This document shows, piece after piece, positions 42,315 through 51,724 of a DNA stretch of 64,000 nucleotides. The notes below the pieces were generated by a model, which did no database searches, was not told the origin of the DNA, and worked only from the letters and a program-made list of their open reading frames with translations. Numbering within the stretch: position 1 is the stretch's first letter; each line of letters begins with the position of its first letter. Made by a program: the position numbers and the translations under genes. Source of the stretch: Sphingobacterium sp. SYP-B4668 (GTDB lineage Bacteria; Bacteroidota; Bacteroidia; Sphingobacteriales; Sphingobacteriaceae); contig NZ_CP115483.1 of assembly GCF_027627455.1 (NCBI RefSeq), forward strand, positions 3,534,001 to 3,598,000. Reading direction: 5' to 3'.

Positions 42315-45257
42315 CTAATAGCCGAAAATCTCTTCTAATGAAAGTTTTTTCACCTCGCCCAACTTCTGTAAGTCTTCGGATTTGAGATTTTCCGTTTGCG
42401 CTACAATACAGTATACATACGGTTTGTTGCTCATTTCCTTTGCATGAAAAGCTTTCAAATCCCCGTAGGTTAATCTCGGTGCCTTTTCATAAACATCTTT
42501 TCTTATATCTGTTTTATTCCCTAAACGTTCCGCTGCAAGATAGCTACTCAATATCGCAGAGTTAGTGATACGTTCACTCGCTATTGATTTAATCAAACTT
42601 ACTTTTGCAGTCTCTAGTGCCTGACTTGATTCGGGCAAGTCATTCAACAATTCATTCATTCCAACTACAGCGTCATTGAATTTGTCCGCTTGGGTCCCAA
42701 TATAGGCACCCACCGAATAATGATTCCCCTTCTTAAACGGCTGTCCAAAAAATGCATAGGTAGAATAGGCGAGTGCTTTCGATTCACGGATAGTCTGGAA
42801 CACAATACTTCCCATACCTCCTCCAAAGTAGTTATTAAACAAGGATATAGTAGGTGCATAGGCAGAATTGTAGGTTTCCGAATTTCTGAACCAAAAAACC
42901 TCGGCCTGTTTCATATTAAAGTTTGCCAACAATACCTTGTTCGCTATTGTCGGAGACTCCTTGAAAGGTTGTGCTTTTTGGATTTCCAGATATACCCCCT
43001 CACCGGTTTTCAACGGTTGTAAACTCGTTACCAAGTCCGTTGTGGACTTAGGTCCAAAATACAGTATAGTATGCTTCATGTTCGCAAAATCATGCAACAA
43101 TTTGACTAAATCCTCCGCCCTTACGGCATCCAATTCTGTGTCCGACAACGTATAGTTGAATGGATTACTTGCGCCATACTTAGCATAAGACTTGAGCCCG
43201 TCCATGATAGTCGCTTTATTTTCCTTGGCATTGATTCGTGATTTCTTCAATCGCCCGATATAAGCTTCGAAAGCCGCTTGATCCACCACACAATTCTTAA
43301 TCAAATCATGAATCAATGTCACTGTATTCGCAAAATTACTACTCAAACCAGAAACGGCAATATTCGTTTCTTCGTTTCCGGAAGAGACACTAAAATCAGA
43401 GGCCAATTTATAAAACTCCTTGCTAAAGGCTTCGCTTGATTTATCTTTCGTACCCAAGAATTCTAGATAATTGGCTGCCAGAGACAGTAGTTTATTATTC
43501 CATTTGCCAATTTTATATTGATACACCAAGCTAAATAACTCATTATCCTTATTCTGTACTGCAATTATGTCAATATCCTTCAACTTAGCCTTCTCTACAT
43601 CTTTGCTATAATCGATCCATACAGGCTTGATAGCATTCTCTGGCAGAGCATCTATCCTTTTTAAAAAATCAGATTGATCTTCTCTATTGACAGTGATTGG
43701 TGTAATGGACGGTTTAATCACCTTTACTACATTCTCATCTATGCCCTGACGTTTGTACACAGCCACATAATTACGATCGTTTAAATATTTATTGGCAAAT
43801 TCTATGATATCCTGTTTTGTAATTTTGGATAGATTATCAGAATAACTCAATTCTGATGACCAATCCACTCCAGAAGTAAAGGCATCCATTAGTCCCTCGG
43901 CCCGCGCCTTATAGCTGTCATTTCGAGATATTTCACTTTTCTTCTCGTTATTGACGATAGAGGTGATTAAATCCTCTGAAAACTCACCCTTCCTCAACTT
44001 GTTCAATTCGGCCAATATCAAATTCTTAACATCATCCAAGGATTGGCCCTGGGTCGGATTACCCTGGAGTATCAACATGGAGTAATCCTTCAAAACATAG
44101 GGAAAAGCACCCGCGCCCAATAGTTTTTGGGATTTCACCAAATTCAAATCGATTAGACCTGCTGACCCGTTTGTCAACATATTCGCCAATAGATTGAGCA
44201 TTTGTGCGTCCTTAGTCGCTGCTCCTGGAAAACGAAATCCCAAAAATAGATATTCAGCATTTGGGCCTTTCACCTCTCGTAGTATAGGTTCTTCGATTAC
44301 CTTTTCCGGTTCGATTACGTACGGAGGTAATGATTGCTCCTTCATATATCCAAAAGTAGCATCTATTTTTTTTACCATCTCTGTCGGGTCGAAATCACCT
44401 GACATGATTACTCCCATATTATTCGGCACATAATAGGTTTCAAAATACTCCCTAATCGCTTTAAGAGAGGGGTTTTTTAAATGCTCTACTGTTCCAATCA
44501 CCGTTTGTCTCCCATAATTATTATTAGGAAACATCGCTTCAAACATGGCTTCAATAGATTTCCTATTATCATTATCCAATCCTATATTTTTCTCTTCATA
44601 AACAGCCTCTAGCTCGGTATGGAATAGTCTGAATATAGGATTGCGGAACCGCTCTCCCTGCACAGCCAAATACTTATCTACCACATTATTCGGTATGTCT
44701 TCAATATATACTGTCTGCTCGAATGATGTAAATGCATTGGTACCATCTGCCCCCATACCACTCATCAACTTGTCGTATTCATTAGCAATAGCGTACTTCG
44801 CGGCTTCACCCGACACCCGATCTATTTCCTCATAAATTTGCTTACGTTGATTTTCATCCGATGTCGAATTATATTTTTCATAAAGGGCATCGATTTGATC
44901 CAATAGTGGCTTTTCCTTGGCCCAATCTTTAGTACCAAACTTGTCCGTACCTTTAAACAATAGATGTTCCAAATAGTGCGCCAGTCCCGTATGATCTTTA
45001 GGATCTGTCTTGCTTCCGGCCTTAGTAGCAATATATGTTTGGATACGAGGTTCCTTCTTGCTTGGGCTCAAAATGACTGTCAAGCCATTTTTTAGTGTAT
45101 AGAAACGGGCTTGCGTCGGGTCATTCGTGACATACTTATAGGTATACCCTCCTTCTGATGATTCCTTCCAGTCGTAGTTTTTCACTTGAGCAACAGTTAT
45201 TGAAGTTAAAAAAGCAACAAAATATACGACAAAAATCGATTTTAAAAACTTATTCAT
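42315..45257 (-). CDS. M16-family (insulinase-like) zinc peptidase, secreted
   Basis: The 980-residue protein has a signal peptide (1-23, SITVAQ) and the four-domain, single-chain M16 architecture. The active-site motif is inverted, H94-Y-L-E97-H98, with a downstream Glu expected near residue 170-180 (EQTVYIEDIPNN region). Other typical parts are FEAMFPNNNYGRQTVIGTVEHL and, in the second half, FNNYFGGGMGSIVFQTIRESKALAYS. Such periplasmic enzymes degrade peptides of limited size in a closed chamber. It is monocistronic, with its own terminator. The 354-base spacer upstream separates it from the divergent PorE-like gene. Confidence 0.95.
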   Translation of the reverse strand: MNKFLKSIFVVYFVAFLTSITVAQVKNYDWKESSEGGYTYKYVTNDPTQARFYTLKNGLTVILSPSKKEPRIQTYIATKAGSKTDPKDHTGLAHYLEHLLFKGTDKFGTKDWAKEKPLLDQIDALYEKYNSTSDENQRKQIYEEIDRVSGEAAKYAIANEYDKLMSGMGADGTNAFTSFEQTVYIEDIPNNVVDKYLAVQGERFRNPIFRLFHTELEAVYEEKNIGLDNDNRKSIEAMFEAMFPNNNYGRQTVIGTVEHLKNPSLKAIREYFETYYVPNNMGVIMSGDFDPTEMVKKIDATFGYMKEQSLPPYVIEPEKVIEEPILREVKGPNAEYLFLGFRFPGAATKDAQMLNLLANMLTNGSAGLIDLNLVKSQKLLGAGAFPYVLKDYSMLILQGNPTQGQSLDDVKNLILAELNKLRKGEFSEDLITSIVNNEKKSEISRNDSYKARAEGLMDAFTSGVDWSSELSYSDNLSKITKQDIIEFANKYLNDRNYVAVYKRQGIDENVVKVIKPSITPITVNREDQSDFLKRIDALPENAIKPVWIDYSKDVEKAKLKDIDIIAVQNKDNELFSLVYQYKIGKWNNKLLSLAANYLEFLGTKDKSSEAFSKEFYKLASDFSVSSGNEETNIAVSGLSSNFANTVTLIHDLIKNCVVDQAAFEAYIGRLKKSRINAKENKATIMDGLKSYAKYGASNPFNYTLSDTELDAVRAEDLVKLLHDFANMKHTILYFGPKSTTDLVTSLQPLKTGEGVYLEIQKAQPFKESPTIANKVLLANFNMKQAEVFWFRNSETYNSAYAPTISLFNNYFGGGMGSIVFQTIRESKALAYSTYAFFGQPFKKGNHYSVGAYIGTQADKFNDAVVGMNELLNDLPESSQALETAKVSLIKSIASERITNSAILSSYLAAERLGNKTDIRKDVYEKAPRLTYGDLKAFHAKEMSNKPYVYCIVAQTENLKSEDLQKLGEVKKLSLEEIFGY

Positions 45258-45611
45258 ATGAGTTTGTTTTATTTCTTTCCAAAGAATATAGATGTCATTT
45301 TATATGTTAAGACTATTAAATCAGAAACAGTATTCATCAAACCCCACTAATAGACAACCTTCTAAACTGCAACTACTTATAAAAACATAAAGTACTTAAG
45401 AATACATCGGAATTACAAACATTACATTTCATTCCGAAAATTTTACTGAAAACATTCTCATAATTGATAATTTTTATCGTACCACGTCTTTCGTAAGTCA
45501 CTTTTTTAAAAATCGTAAAGCTTCAAAGCCTGGCAATACATTTAATCATGTCCATATTCCATTCCATCTAAAAAACTGATACCTTTAGCTATTAATTATA
45601 TGGATTGACAA
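45258..45611. other. Intergenic spacer between M16 peptidase and PorE-like genes
   Basis: There is no plausible reading frame here. A TACCTTTA at 45580-45587, one base off the -7 consensus, lies 25 bases before the PorE-like start and is the best promoter candidate. I see no hairpin or repeat. Confidence 0.45.
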
Positions 45612-47507
45612 ATGACAATACGCTATATTATACTATTACTCATGTGTGCTATGCTAAATCCTGCATCAGGCCAAAAACCTTCTGCTAATTCCAAGGCGCA
45701 GCAACAGTACACTGCTGCCAATAGACTGATACAAAAAGGCGAACAGCGCAATGCCATCCCCTTATTATTAGAGGCAATCAGATATGACAAAACATTTGCC
45801 TCTGCCTATCAGACTTTAGGTGACGTATATCGCAAATCTGGCAGGTACGAAGACGCCAGACAAGCCTATCAGCAGGTACTTCTCCATGATCCAAATTTAA
45901 CACCACTCACTTACTTCGGCATAGGTGAGTCAAGTTTATTCACCGGACATTATCCAGAAGCACTTAGTTACCTTACCCAATACAAGGATCAGAGTCGATT
46001 ATCCGAAAAAAGCATACTGCTTGTCAACAAATACATCGCCGACTGTCAGTTTAGCATTACCTATAGACCAGACCACCAGTTTGTACTGCACAAATTATCC
46101 GCAGCTATCAACTCGGTTGATGACGAATATTTCCCAAAACTTACTGCAGATAATAAAACGATCATCTTCACGCGAAAGACCAATAATCAAGAGAACTTTT
46201 TTGAAAGCAGCTATATCGACAGCGCATGGACTGAAGCTACAAAACTAGTAGGTTACATCAATTCCGAGGCATTCAATGAAGGTGCCCATTGCATCTCTCC
46301 TGACGGTAAGTACCTGTTTTTCACAGGATGTAACTGGCCGAATGGGCTTGGAAGTTGCGACATTTACGTGTCAAAGAAAGAGAATGGGATCTGGAGTGAG
46401 CCCTCCAATTTAGGCCATCCCATCAACACTAAAGGCTGGGAATCACAGCCGGCTATTAGTGCCGATGGAAAAACACTATATTTTGTCAGCAATAGAGCTG
46501 GTGGCGTAGGTGGGTATGACATATGGAAAAGCACCCTCAATGCCGACAACAAATGGACCACTGCCATCAATCTAGGTACGCAAATCAACACCACATTTGA
46601 TGAAAGTGCGCCTTATATCCATGCAGACAATAAAAGCCTCTATTTTGCTTCTAACGGATGGCCTGGGTTTGGACGAAAAGATATCTTTATCAGCGAAAGT
46701 GACTCAGTCGGTGCTTGGTCCACTCCCCAAAATCTCGGCTCGCCCATCAACAATTGTTACGAGCAGAATGCACTACATGTAAGTATGAATGGTAAAATGG
46801 GGTTCCTTTCGACCGAATTGGGTGAAGATGCACAATTAGACCTATATAGCTTTCAGATGCCAGTAGGGACACGTCCCCAGCCCGTCGCTTTTATTAAAGG
46901 TCTGGTGTTAAATGCCAATACCAAGCAACCACTCTCCGCAACGATAAGTGTTACCAACACATTGACGAATAAGGTCGTATTTGAAGATGTAAGCGATATT
47001 CAAGATGGTTCATTTCTGGCCACTCTACCGATTGGACATCATTATGCAGTACATATCCAAGAAAAAGGTTACCTCTTCGAATCTAAACAATATGCCCTTG
47101 ATAAACTCCAATATACCAACGAAGAATTTGAAGCCCATATCCTCTTAAAACCGATTGAGACTGGCAAGAATGCAACGCTCAATAACATTTTCTTTGAAGT
47201 AAACAAGCATGAACTACTTCCATCCTCCACAAGCGAGCTCAACACTTTGGTCAAATTTCTCACTGACAATCCCAATGTACGAATTGAAATCAGTGGACAT
47301 ACCGACAATACCGGAAATTCACAGCTCAACCAAGCATTATCAACGAGTCGAGCACTCGCCGTTGTAAACTATCTGATTAAGAACGGAGTGACAAGCACAA
47401 GATTGATATCTAAAGGATATGGATCGTCTAAACCCATAGCTGACAATCAATCCGAAGAAGGGAAAGCAATGAACCGAAGGACCGAATTTCAAATAATAGG
47501 AATTTAA
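45612..47507 (+). CDS. PorE-like OmpA-family protein: TPR, PD40 propeller, CRD and OmpA domains
   Basis: The 631-residue exported protein has a signal peptide (1-20, PASGQ) and TPR repeats at about 26-130 (LLEAIRYDKTFASAYQTLGDVYRKSGRYEDARQAYQQVL). PD40/WD40-like blades follow at about 160-410 (repeats of PDGKYLFFTG, ADGKTLYFVSNRAGGVGGYDIW). Then come a carboxypeptidase-regulatory-like domain (about 425-500) and an OmpA peptidoglycan-binding domain (about 520-631, IEISGHTDNTG and NRRTEFQI). This order is that of PorE, a type IX secretion component that contacts peptidoglycan in Porphyromonas. Such proteins are also widespread in Bacteroidota without that role. No T9SS gene is adjacent. Confidence 0.88.
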   Translation: MTIRYIILLLMCAMLNPASGQKPSANSKAQQQYTAANRLIQKGEQRNAIPLLLEAIRYDKTFASAYQTLGDVYRKSGRYEDARQAYQQVLLHDPNLTPLTYFGIGESSLFTGHYPEALSYLTQYKDQSRLSEKSILLVNKYIADCQFSITYRPDHQFVLHKLSAAINSVDDEYFPKLTADNKTIIFTRKTNNQENFFESSYIDSAWTEATKLVGYINSEAFNEGAHCISPDGKYLFFTGCNWPNGLGSCDIYVSKKENGIWSEPSNLGHPINTKGWESQPAISADGKTLYFVSNRAGGVGGYDIWKSTLNADNKWTTAINLGTQINTTFDESAPYIHADNKSLYFASNGWPGFGRKDIFISESDSVGAWSTPQNLGSPINNCYEQNALHVSMNGKMGFLSTELGEDAQLDLYSFQMPVGTRPQPVAFIKGLVLNANTKQPLSATISVTNTLTNKVVFEDVSDIQDGSFLATLPIGHHYAVHIQEKGYLFESKQYALDKLQYTNEEFEAHILLKPIETGKNATLNNIFFEVNKHELLPSSTSELNTLVKFLTDNPNVRIEISGHTDNTGNSQLNQALSTSRALAVVNYLIKNGVTSTRLISKGYGSSKPIADNQSEEGKAMNRRTEFQIIGI

Positions 47508-47524
47508 TACCCGAGTTGCTACAA

Positions 47525-48829
47525 TTACTTATGGATTTCTTTGAGAAATTCACTTGCGCTGACAGTTTTCATTTCCGCATCTCCATTCTTTTCCAGGAGG
47601 TTTAGCTCTCCATTCGAATTCCATTTCACCTTATGATAGGTAGGTGCCAAGACGAAATTTCCTTTGAGATCCATGACCCCATACTGTCCTCCCTTTTTGG
47701 CAAATACATAGGTCGAATTAAGCGGTTGTATATCTTCCAGTTGTCCCACTAAGATTTTTCCATCAAGATTTGCCAATCCACATTCAGCATCTGTCTGGTA
47801 AGAATAGATAGCATCATCAATAGGCAGAAAATGATTGTATGCCACTTTATTTAACAATTGGCCAGCAGCATTCATCAACCAATAGCGTTGTTCGATGTCA
47901 GTGACTGCCACTACATTTTCATTTATTCGTTCGGCACTTTGATAGACTGCAGGGAGCAATATGTCTCCATTTTCGTTCCTTACGCCCACCACACTTAACC
48001 CCGCTCGTACATCTTGAAACCACTGGATACCGTCCTCTAATGAAAATGCACTATGAAAACTATTGACCAAAGACTCGTCCCCCTGTCCTGTACCATCACT
48101 ATCCAAAGGGGTCAATTCTACAACTTCGACTTCATTTGGCAATTCAAAATAGGATCCTAGGGCGGGAAGCTTTTCAGCTTTAGTTACGAAAAAACCGAGG
48201 GTACTATCCTCTTTACTGAAATCCAATTGGAAGATGGCTCCTGGAAGATGCCGACCAAAAGGCAATACTTCTGTAGAATAAGCCGGTAATGCTGCAGCAC
48301 ACCATACCGTATACTGGTTCTCTCCCAACCCCATCTCTCCAAATGTGAGCGTATGTTTATTACAAGTATACCCCCGCAACTCCTTGGTTCCTTCTACTGT
48401 CCCTATGATTAAATAGGCCTCACCATCCTTCAAATCCGAGATAGCAGAAGGAGCTGTAACCTTATAAATATCTGACAACTGATCTTTCATAATCATATCA
48501 TCGCCCTCCAAAAAAGAAAAGACAAGCTTCTCTGGATACTGGTAATATGTAAAAGATTTGGTATAAAAATTACTAGCCTTTGTTCTATCTTTCGATAAAA
48601 TAAGCTGTTCTTGCAACTCTATTTTCTTCCCATTAGGTTGAAACGTCTCCATCACAGCCTGCTCAAAATCTGCGATATAGCCAGATTTACGTTTATTCCA
48701 CCATTCTACAGGTTTTTCACCACTTGCTTCGAGCTCCAATTGCCACACACCTTCTTGGGCATATAGATAAGAAACAGGACCAAATACACATACACACAGG
48801 ACCAAGCAAATTTTCAATTTCATAGACAA
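47525..48829 (-). CDS. Secreted WG-repeat-containing protein
   Basis: The precursor (434 aa) has a signal peptide (1-24, YLYAQ). The N-terminal half (about 25-230) has a GLPGLI-like feel, with EKLVFSFLEGDDMIMKDQLSDIYKV and CNKHTLTFGE. The C-terminal half contains WG/KWG-type repeats, such as YWLMNAAGQLLNKVAYNHFLPID and KGGQYGVMDLKGNFVLAPTYHKVKW. WG proteins are common in Bacteroidota and usually have no assigned function. It is the last gene of the minus-strand operon headed by the Gfo/Idh gene at 51725 and begins 58 bases after the GMC gene. Confidence 0.75.
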   Translation of the reverse strand: MSMKLKICLVLCVCVFGPVSYLYAQEGVWQLELEASGEKPVEWWNKRKSGYIADFEQAVMETFQPNGKKIELQEQLILSKDRTKASNFYTKSFTYYQYPEKLVFSFLEGDDMIMKDQLSDIYKVTAPSAISDLKDGEAYLIIGTVEGTKELRGYTCNKHTLTFGEMGLGENQYTVWCAAALPAYSTEVLPFGRHLPGAIFQLDFSKEDSTLGFFVTKAEKLPALGSYFELPNEVEVVELTPLDSDGTGQGDESLVNSFHSAFSLEDGIQWFQDVRAGLSVVGVRNENGDILLPAVYQSAERINENVVAVTDIEQRYWLMNAAGQLLNKVAYNHFLPIDDAIYSYQTDAECGLANLDGKILVGQLEDIQPLNSTYVFAKKGGQYGVMDLKGNFVLAPTYHKVKWNSNGELNLLEKNGDAEMKTVSASEFLKEIHK

Positions 48830-48887
48830 AGACTTAATGACTTCTAGAAGTCACAAAATAAAGACCAATTGTCGACAATAAGGAAAT

Positions 48888-50582
48888 TTATTTGATATTT
48901 TTCTTCTTAATCTCCTCCACAGCATAATTAACAGCTCTTGCCGTTAGCGCCATATAAGTAATAGAAGGGTTTTGAGTGCCCGTAGAAGTCATACATGCAC
49001 CATCTGTTACAAAAACATTAGGACAGCTGTGAACTTGGTTCCATTTGTTCAGTACCGAGCTTTTAGAATCCCTTCCCATTCTCGCTCCGCCCATCTCGTG
49101 AATATCAAGACCAGGATTCTGTTTACTATCATGTTTTACGATGTTTTTGACTCCAGCTACCGTTAGCATCTCCTCCCCTTGGCTCCAAAAATCCGCTTTC
49201 GATTTATGATCGTTTTCATCGTAAGAAATGGAGGTCACTAACAGCGGCATACCATATTTATCTCTTTGATCTGCACTCAGCCTCACATGATTGGATTCCT
49301 TTGGAATGGTTTCCCCCTGCATCATCATTCCTACACCCCATCCTCCAACCTGCATCAGGCTATCTTTATAAGCCCCGCCTAAAGAATCGCTCTCATTCGC
49401 CACTCCTCTTCCTCGCGAAGCGCCAAAGAAAGATGCATATCCTCTCAAAAAATTGGTTTCTTGTTTTTTTACATTTCGAAAATTAGGGATGATGGGTTGC
49501 GTAGGACGTCGTCCATAGTAATATTTATCCTCAAATCCCTCCAAAGTCCCCCCCATAGAACCCAAATAATTGTGAAAAGCGATATATTTCCCTAACACAC
49601 CACTATCATTTCCAAGACCATTGGGAAAACGGCTAGATACCGAATTCATCAAAATCATATTCGAAGCCAATGCAGAAGCATTCAGAAAAATCACGGTTGC
49701 AAAAAAATCATGAATCTCCATACTTTCGGCATCTACTACCCGTACACCTGTAGCTTTCCCTGAAGCATCGTCATAAATAATAGATTGCACAACACTATGT
49801 GGCCTGACAGTCAAATTACCCGTTTTCATAGCCCATGGAAGGGTTGATGCATTCGAGCTAAAATAGCCCCCAAATGGACAGCCCCTTTGACACAATGAGC
49901 GCGCCTGACACTGTGTACGTCCCTGTGCTATATGCACCGGTTGTGGTTTCGTAATATGCGCACATCTTCCCGCAATCACGCGACGATCGGTGTAGTGTGA
50001 ATGGATTTTATCTTGGATACTCAATTCTACAGCATTCATATCCCAAGCCGGTAAAAATTCACCATCTGGCATTGCCGCCACTCCATCCCTATTTCCAGAG
50101 ACTCCTATAAATCGTTCGACATGGCTATACCAAGGCGCAATATCCGCGTACCGGATTGGCCAATCTACAGCAAAACCATCGCGCGCCGGCCCTTCAAAAT
50201 CATACTCACTCCACCGTTGCACTTGTCTAGCCCATATCAACGACTTCCCCCCCACTTGATATCCTCGAATCCAGTCAAAAGGCTGCTCTTGGATATAAGG
50301 CTGCTCCTCATCCTTTGTAAAAAAATGAAGCGCATCCTCTTTAAAAGCATAGCATTTCGATGCAATAGGATTTTCGGTTTTCACTTGAAGAGGCAATTGT
50401 CCTCGATGATCGAAGCCCCAAGGGTCAACATTTGCTGTAGGATAGTCCTTGATGTGCTTGACATCACGACCACGTTCCAACACTAGTGTTTTGAGCCCTT
50501 TTTCACACAGCTCCTTCGCTGCCCATCCTCCAGAAATACCGGAACCGATGACAATCGCGTCAAAATGTATATTTTTTTTCAT
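48888..50582 (-). CDS. GMC-family FAD-dependent oxidoreductase
   Basis: The 564-residue protein is a GMC dehydrogenase like the large subunit of gluconate 2-dehydrogenase or glucoside 3-dehydrogenase. The FAD loop is at about 10-40 (AIVIGSGISGGWAAKELCEKGLKTLVLE). The central QVGGKSLIWARQVQRWSEYDFEGPA and a cysteine-rich CQARSLCQRGCPFGGYFSS segment follow. The C-terminal GMC_oxred_C region has DIHEMGGARMG and NVFVTDGACMTSTGTQNPSITYMAL. No cytochrome or small subunit gene is adjacent. It lies in an operon with two Gfo/Idh/MocA proteins, a set known in 3-ketoglycoside metabolism. I infer it oxidises a sugar or inositol hydroxyl. Confidence 0.93.
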   Translation of the reverse strand: MKKNIHFDAIVIGSGISGGWAAKELCEKGLKTLVLERGRDVKHIKDYPTANVDPWGFDHRGQLPLQVKTENPIASKCYAFKEDALHFFTKDEEQPYIQEQPFDWIRGYQVGGKSLIWARQVQRWSEYDFEGPARDGFAVDWPIRYADIAPWYSHVERFIGVSGNRDGVAAMPDGEFLPAWDMNAVELSIQDKIHSHYTDRRVIAGRCAHITKPQPVHIAQGRTQCQARSLCQRGCPFGGYFSSNASTLPWAMKTGNLTVRPHSVVQSIIYDDASGKATGVRVVDAESMEIHDFFATVIFLNASALASNMILMNSVSSRFPNGLGNDSGVLGKYIAFHNYLGSMGGTLEGFEDKYYYGRRPTQPIIPNFRNVKKQETNFLRGYASFFGASRGRGVANESDSLGGAYKDSLMQVGGWGVGMMMQGETIPKESNHVRLSADQRDKYGMPLLVTSISYDENDHKSKADFWSQGEEMLTVAGVKNIVKHDSKQNPGLDIHEMGGARMGRDSKSSVLNKWNQVHSCPNVFVTDGACMTSTGTQNPSITYMALTARAVNYAVEEIKKKNIK

Positions 50583-50635
50583 GAATAATTTAGGTTGGTT
50601 AGGGTTAGCAACTTGGTAGAATTGGTCAATTGGGC

Positions 50636-51706
50636 TTATAATTTAATAATTTGCCCACTCTTGACAGATTCGTCACAAGCTACTGCTATTCGCAGACTAT
50701 TGATAGCATCCTGCATTTGCTTAGACAAGTCCAAGTCCTCATGTATGGCCTTCAAAAAAAAGCGTTGTTCTCTATTGCACAATTCTTGATGATCGGGCTC
50801 ATCCTTCAAATTTAACCATTCATCCTGCTTCACAAATCTATTGGCACTATCTATCGTCGCATGATGTATACGAATTGATTCCGTTTGAGTATGCGCAGCT
50901 ACACTATCCGAATGTCCGGATTTGGAGGCGTCGTCAGCTACGATAGAAACCGAGCCCTTCGGTCCGATTACATCCTTGACAAAAAAAGCAGTCTCGCTAA
51001 TCATAGGGCCCCACCCTGCTTCATACCAGCCTACACTTCCATCCTCAAATCGTATTTGCAATTGTCCATAATTATAATTGTCCTCAGGAATATCAGCAGT
51101 CAATCTAGCTCCAATTGCCGAGACCTGTACCGGTCTAGCATCAGTTAGTTGACACATCACATCAATATAATGAACACCACAATCTACAATAGGACTCAAG
51201 CTCTTCATCAAATTACGATGCACATCCCACATATAGCCATGGCTTTGTTGATTCAAGTTCATACGCATCACCAATGGAGAGCCCATCTCTCTTCCTTTTT
51301 CAATGAATTTGACCCAAGAAGGATGATAGCGCAGTATATATCCGACAACAAGCTTTCGTTGAGCTAGCACAGCAGCGTCGATCACGCGTTGCGCACCCAA
51401 GACAGTATCTGCAAGCGGTTTTTCAATAAACACATGTGCCCCCGCCTCAAATGCCATTATTGCATAGGATTCATGGGTGTCGGGATAGGTAGAAATACAA
51501 ACAGCATCAGGTCTCGAGATTAGCAATGCTTCCGCATAATCGTCGAATAAAGGATATTGTGCGGCCAATTTCTCATTTAGCACATGCTTACTATTCCCTC
51601 TAGACACCAAGCCTACAATTTCAAATCCTTCTAAATCGTGATAGGCCTGCGCATGGGAAGCCCCCATATTGCCGCAGCCAACCACAAGTATTTTTATATT
51701 TTGCAT
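50636..51706 (-). CDS. Gfo/Idh/MocA-family NAD(P)-dependent oxidoreductase, cytoplasmic
   Basis: This 356-residue protein has the N-terminal Rossmann fold (KILVVGCGNMGASHAQAYHDLEG) and the catalytic EKP motif (AHVFIEKPLADTVLG). It is followed by the alpha/beta C-terminal domain with HYIDVMCQLTDARPVQVSAIGA. There is no signal peptide. It lies 18 bases after the secreted paralogue at 51725 and 53 bases before the GMC gene. Members oxidise or reduce sugars, inositol or keto-sugars. A role in converting a keto-glycoside or inositol derivative is likely. Confidence 0.93.
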   Translation of the reverse strand: MQNIKILVVGCGNMGASHAQAYHDLEGFEIVGLVSRGNSKHVLNEKLAAQYPLFDDYAEALLISRPDAVCISTYPDTHESYAIMAFEAGAHVFIEKPLADTVLGAQRVIDAAVLAQRKLVVGYILRYHPSWVKFIEKGREMGSPLVMRMNLNQQSHGYMWDVHRNLMKSLSPIVDCGVHYIDVMCQLTDARPVQVSAIGARLTADIPEDNYNYGQLQIRFEDGSVGWYEAGWGPMISETAFFVKDVIGPKGSVSIVADDASKSGHSDSVAAHTQTESIRIHHATIDSANRFVKQDEWLNLKDEPDHQELCNREQRFFLKAIHEDLDLSKQMQDAINSLRIAVACDESVKSGQIIKL

Positions 51707-51724
51707 GAATCTTACTACCGAAAT

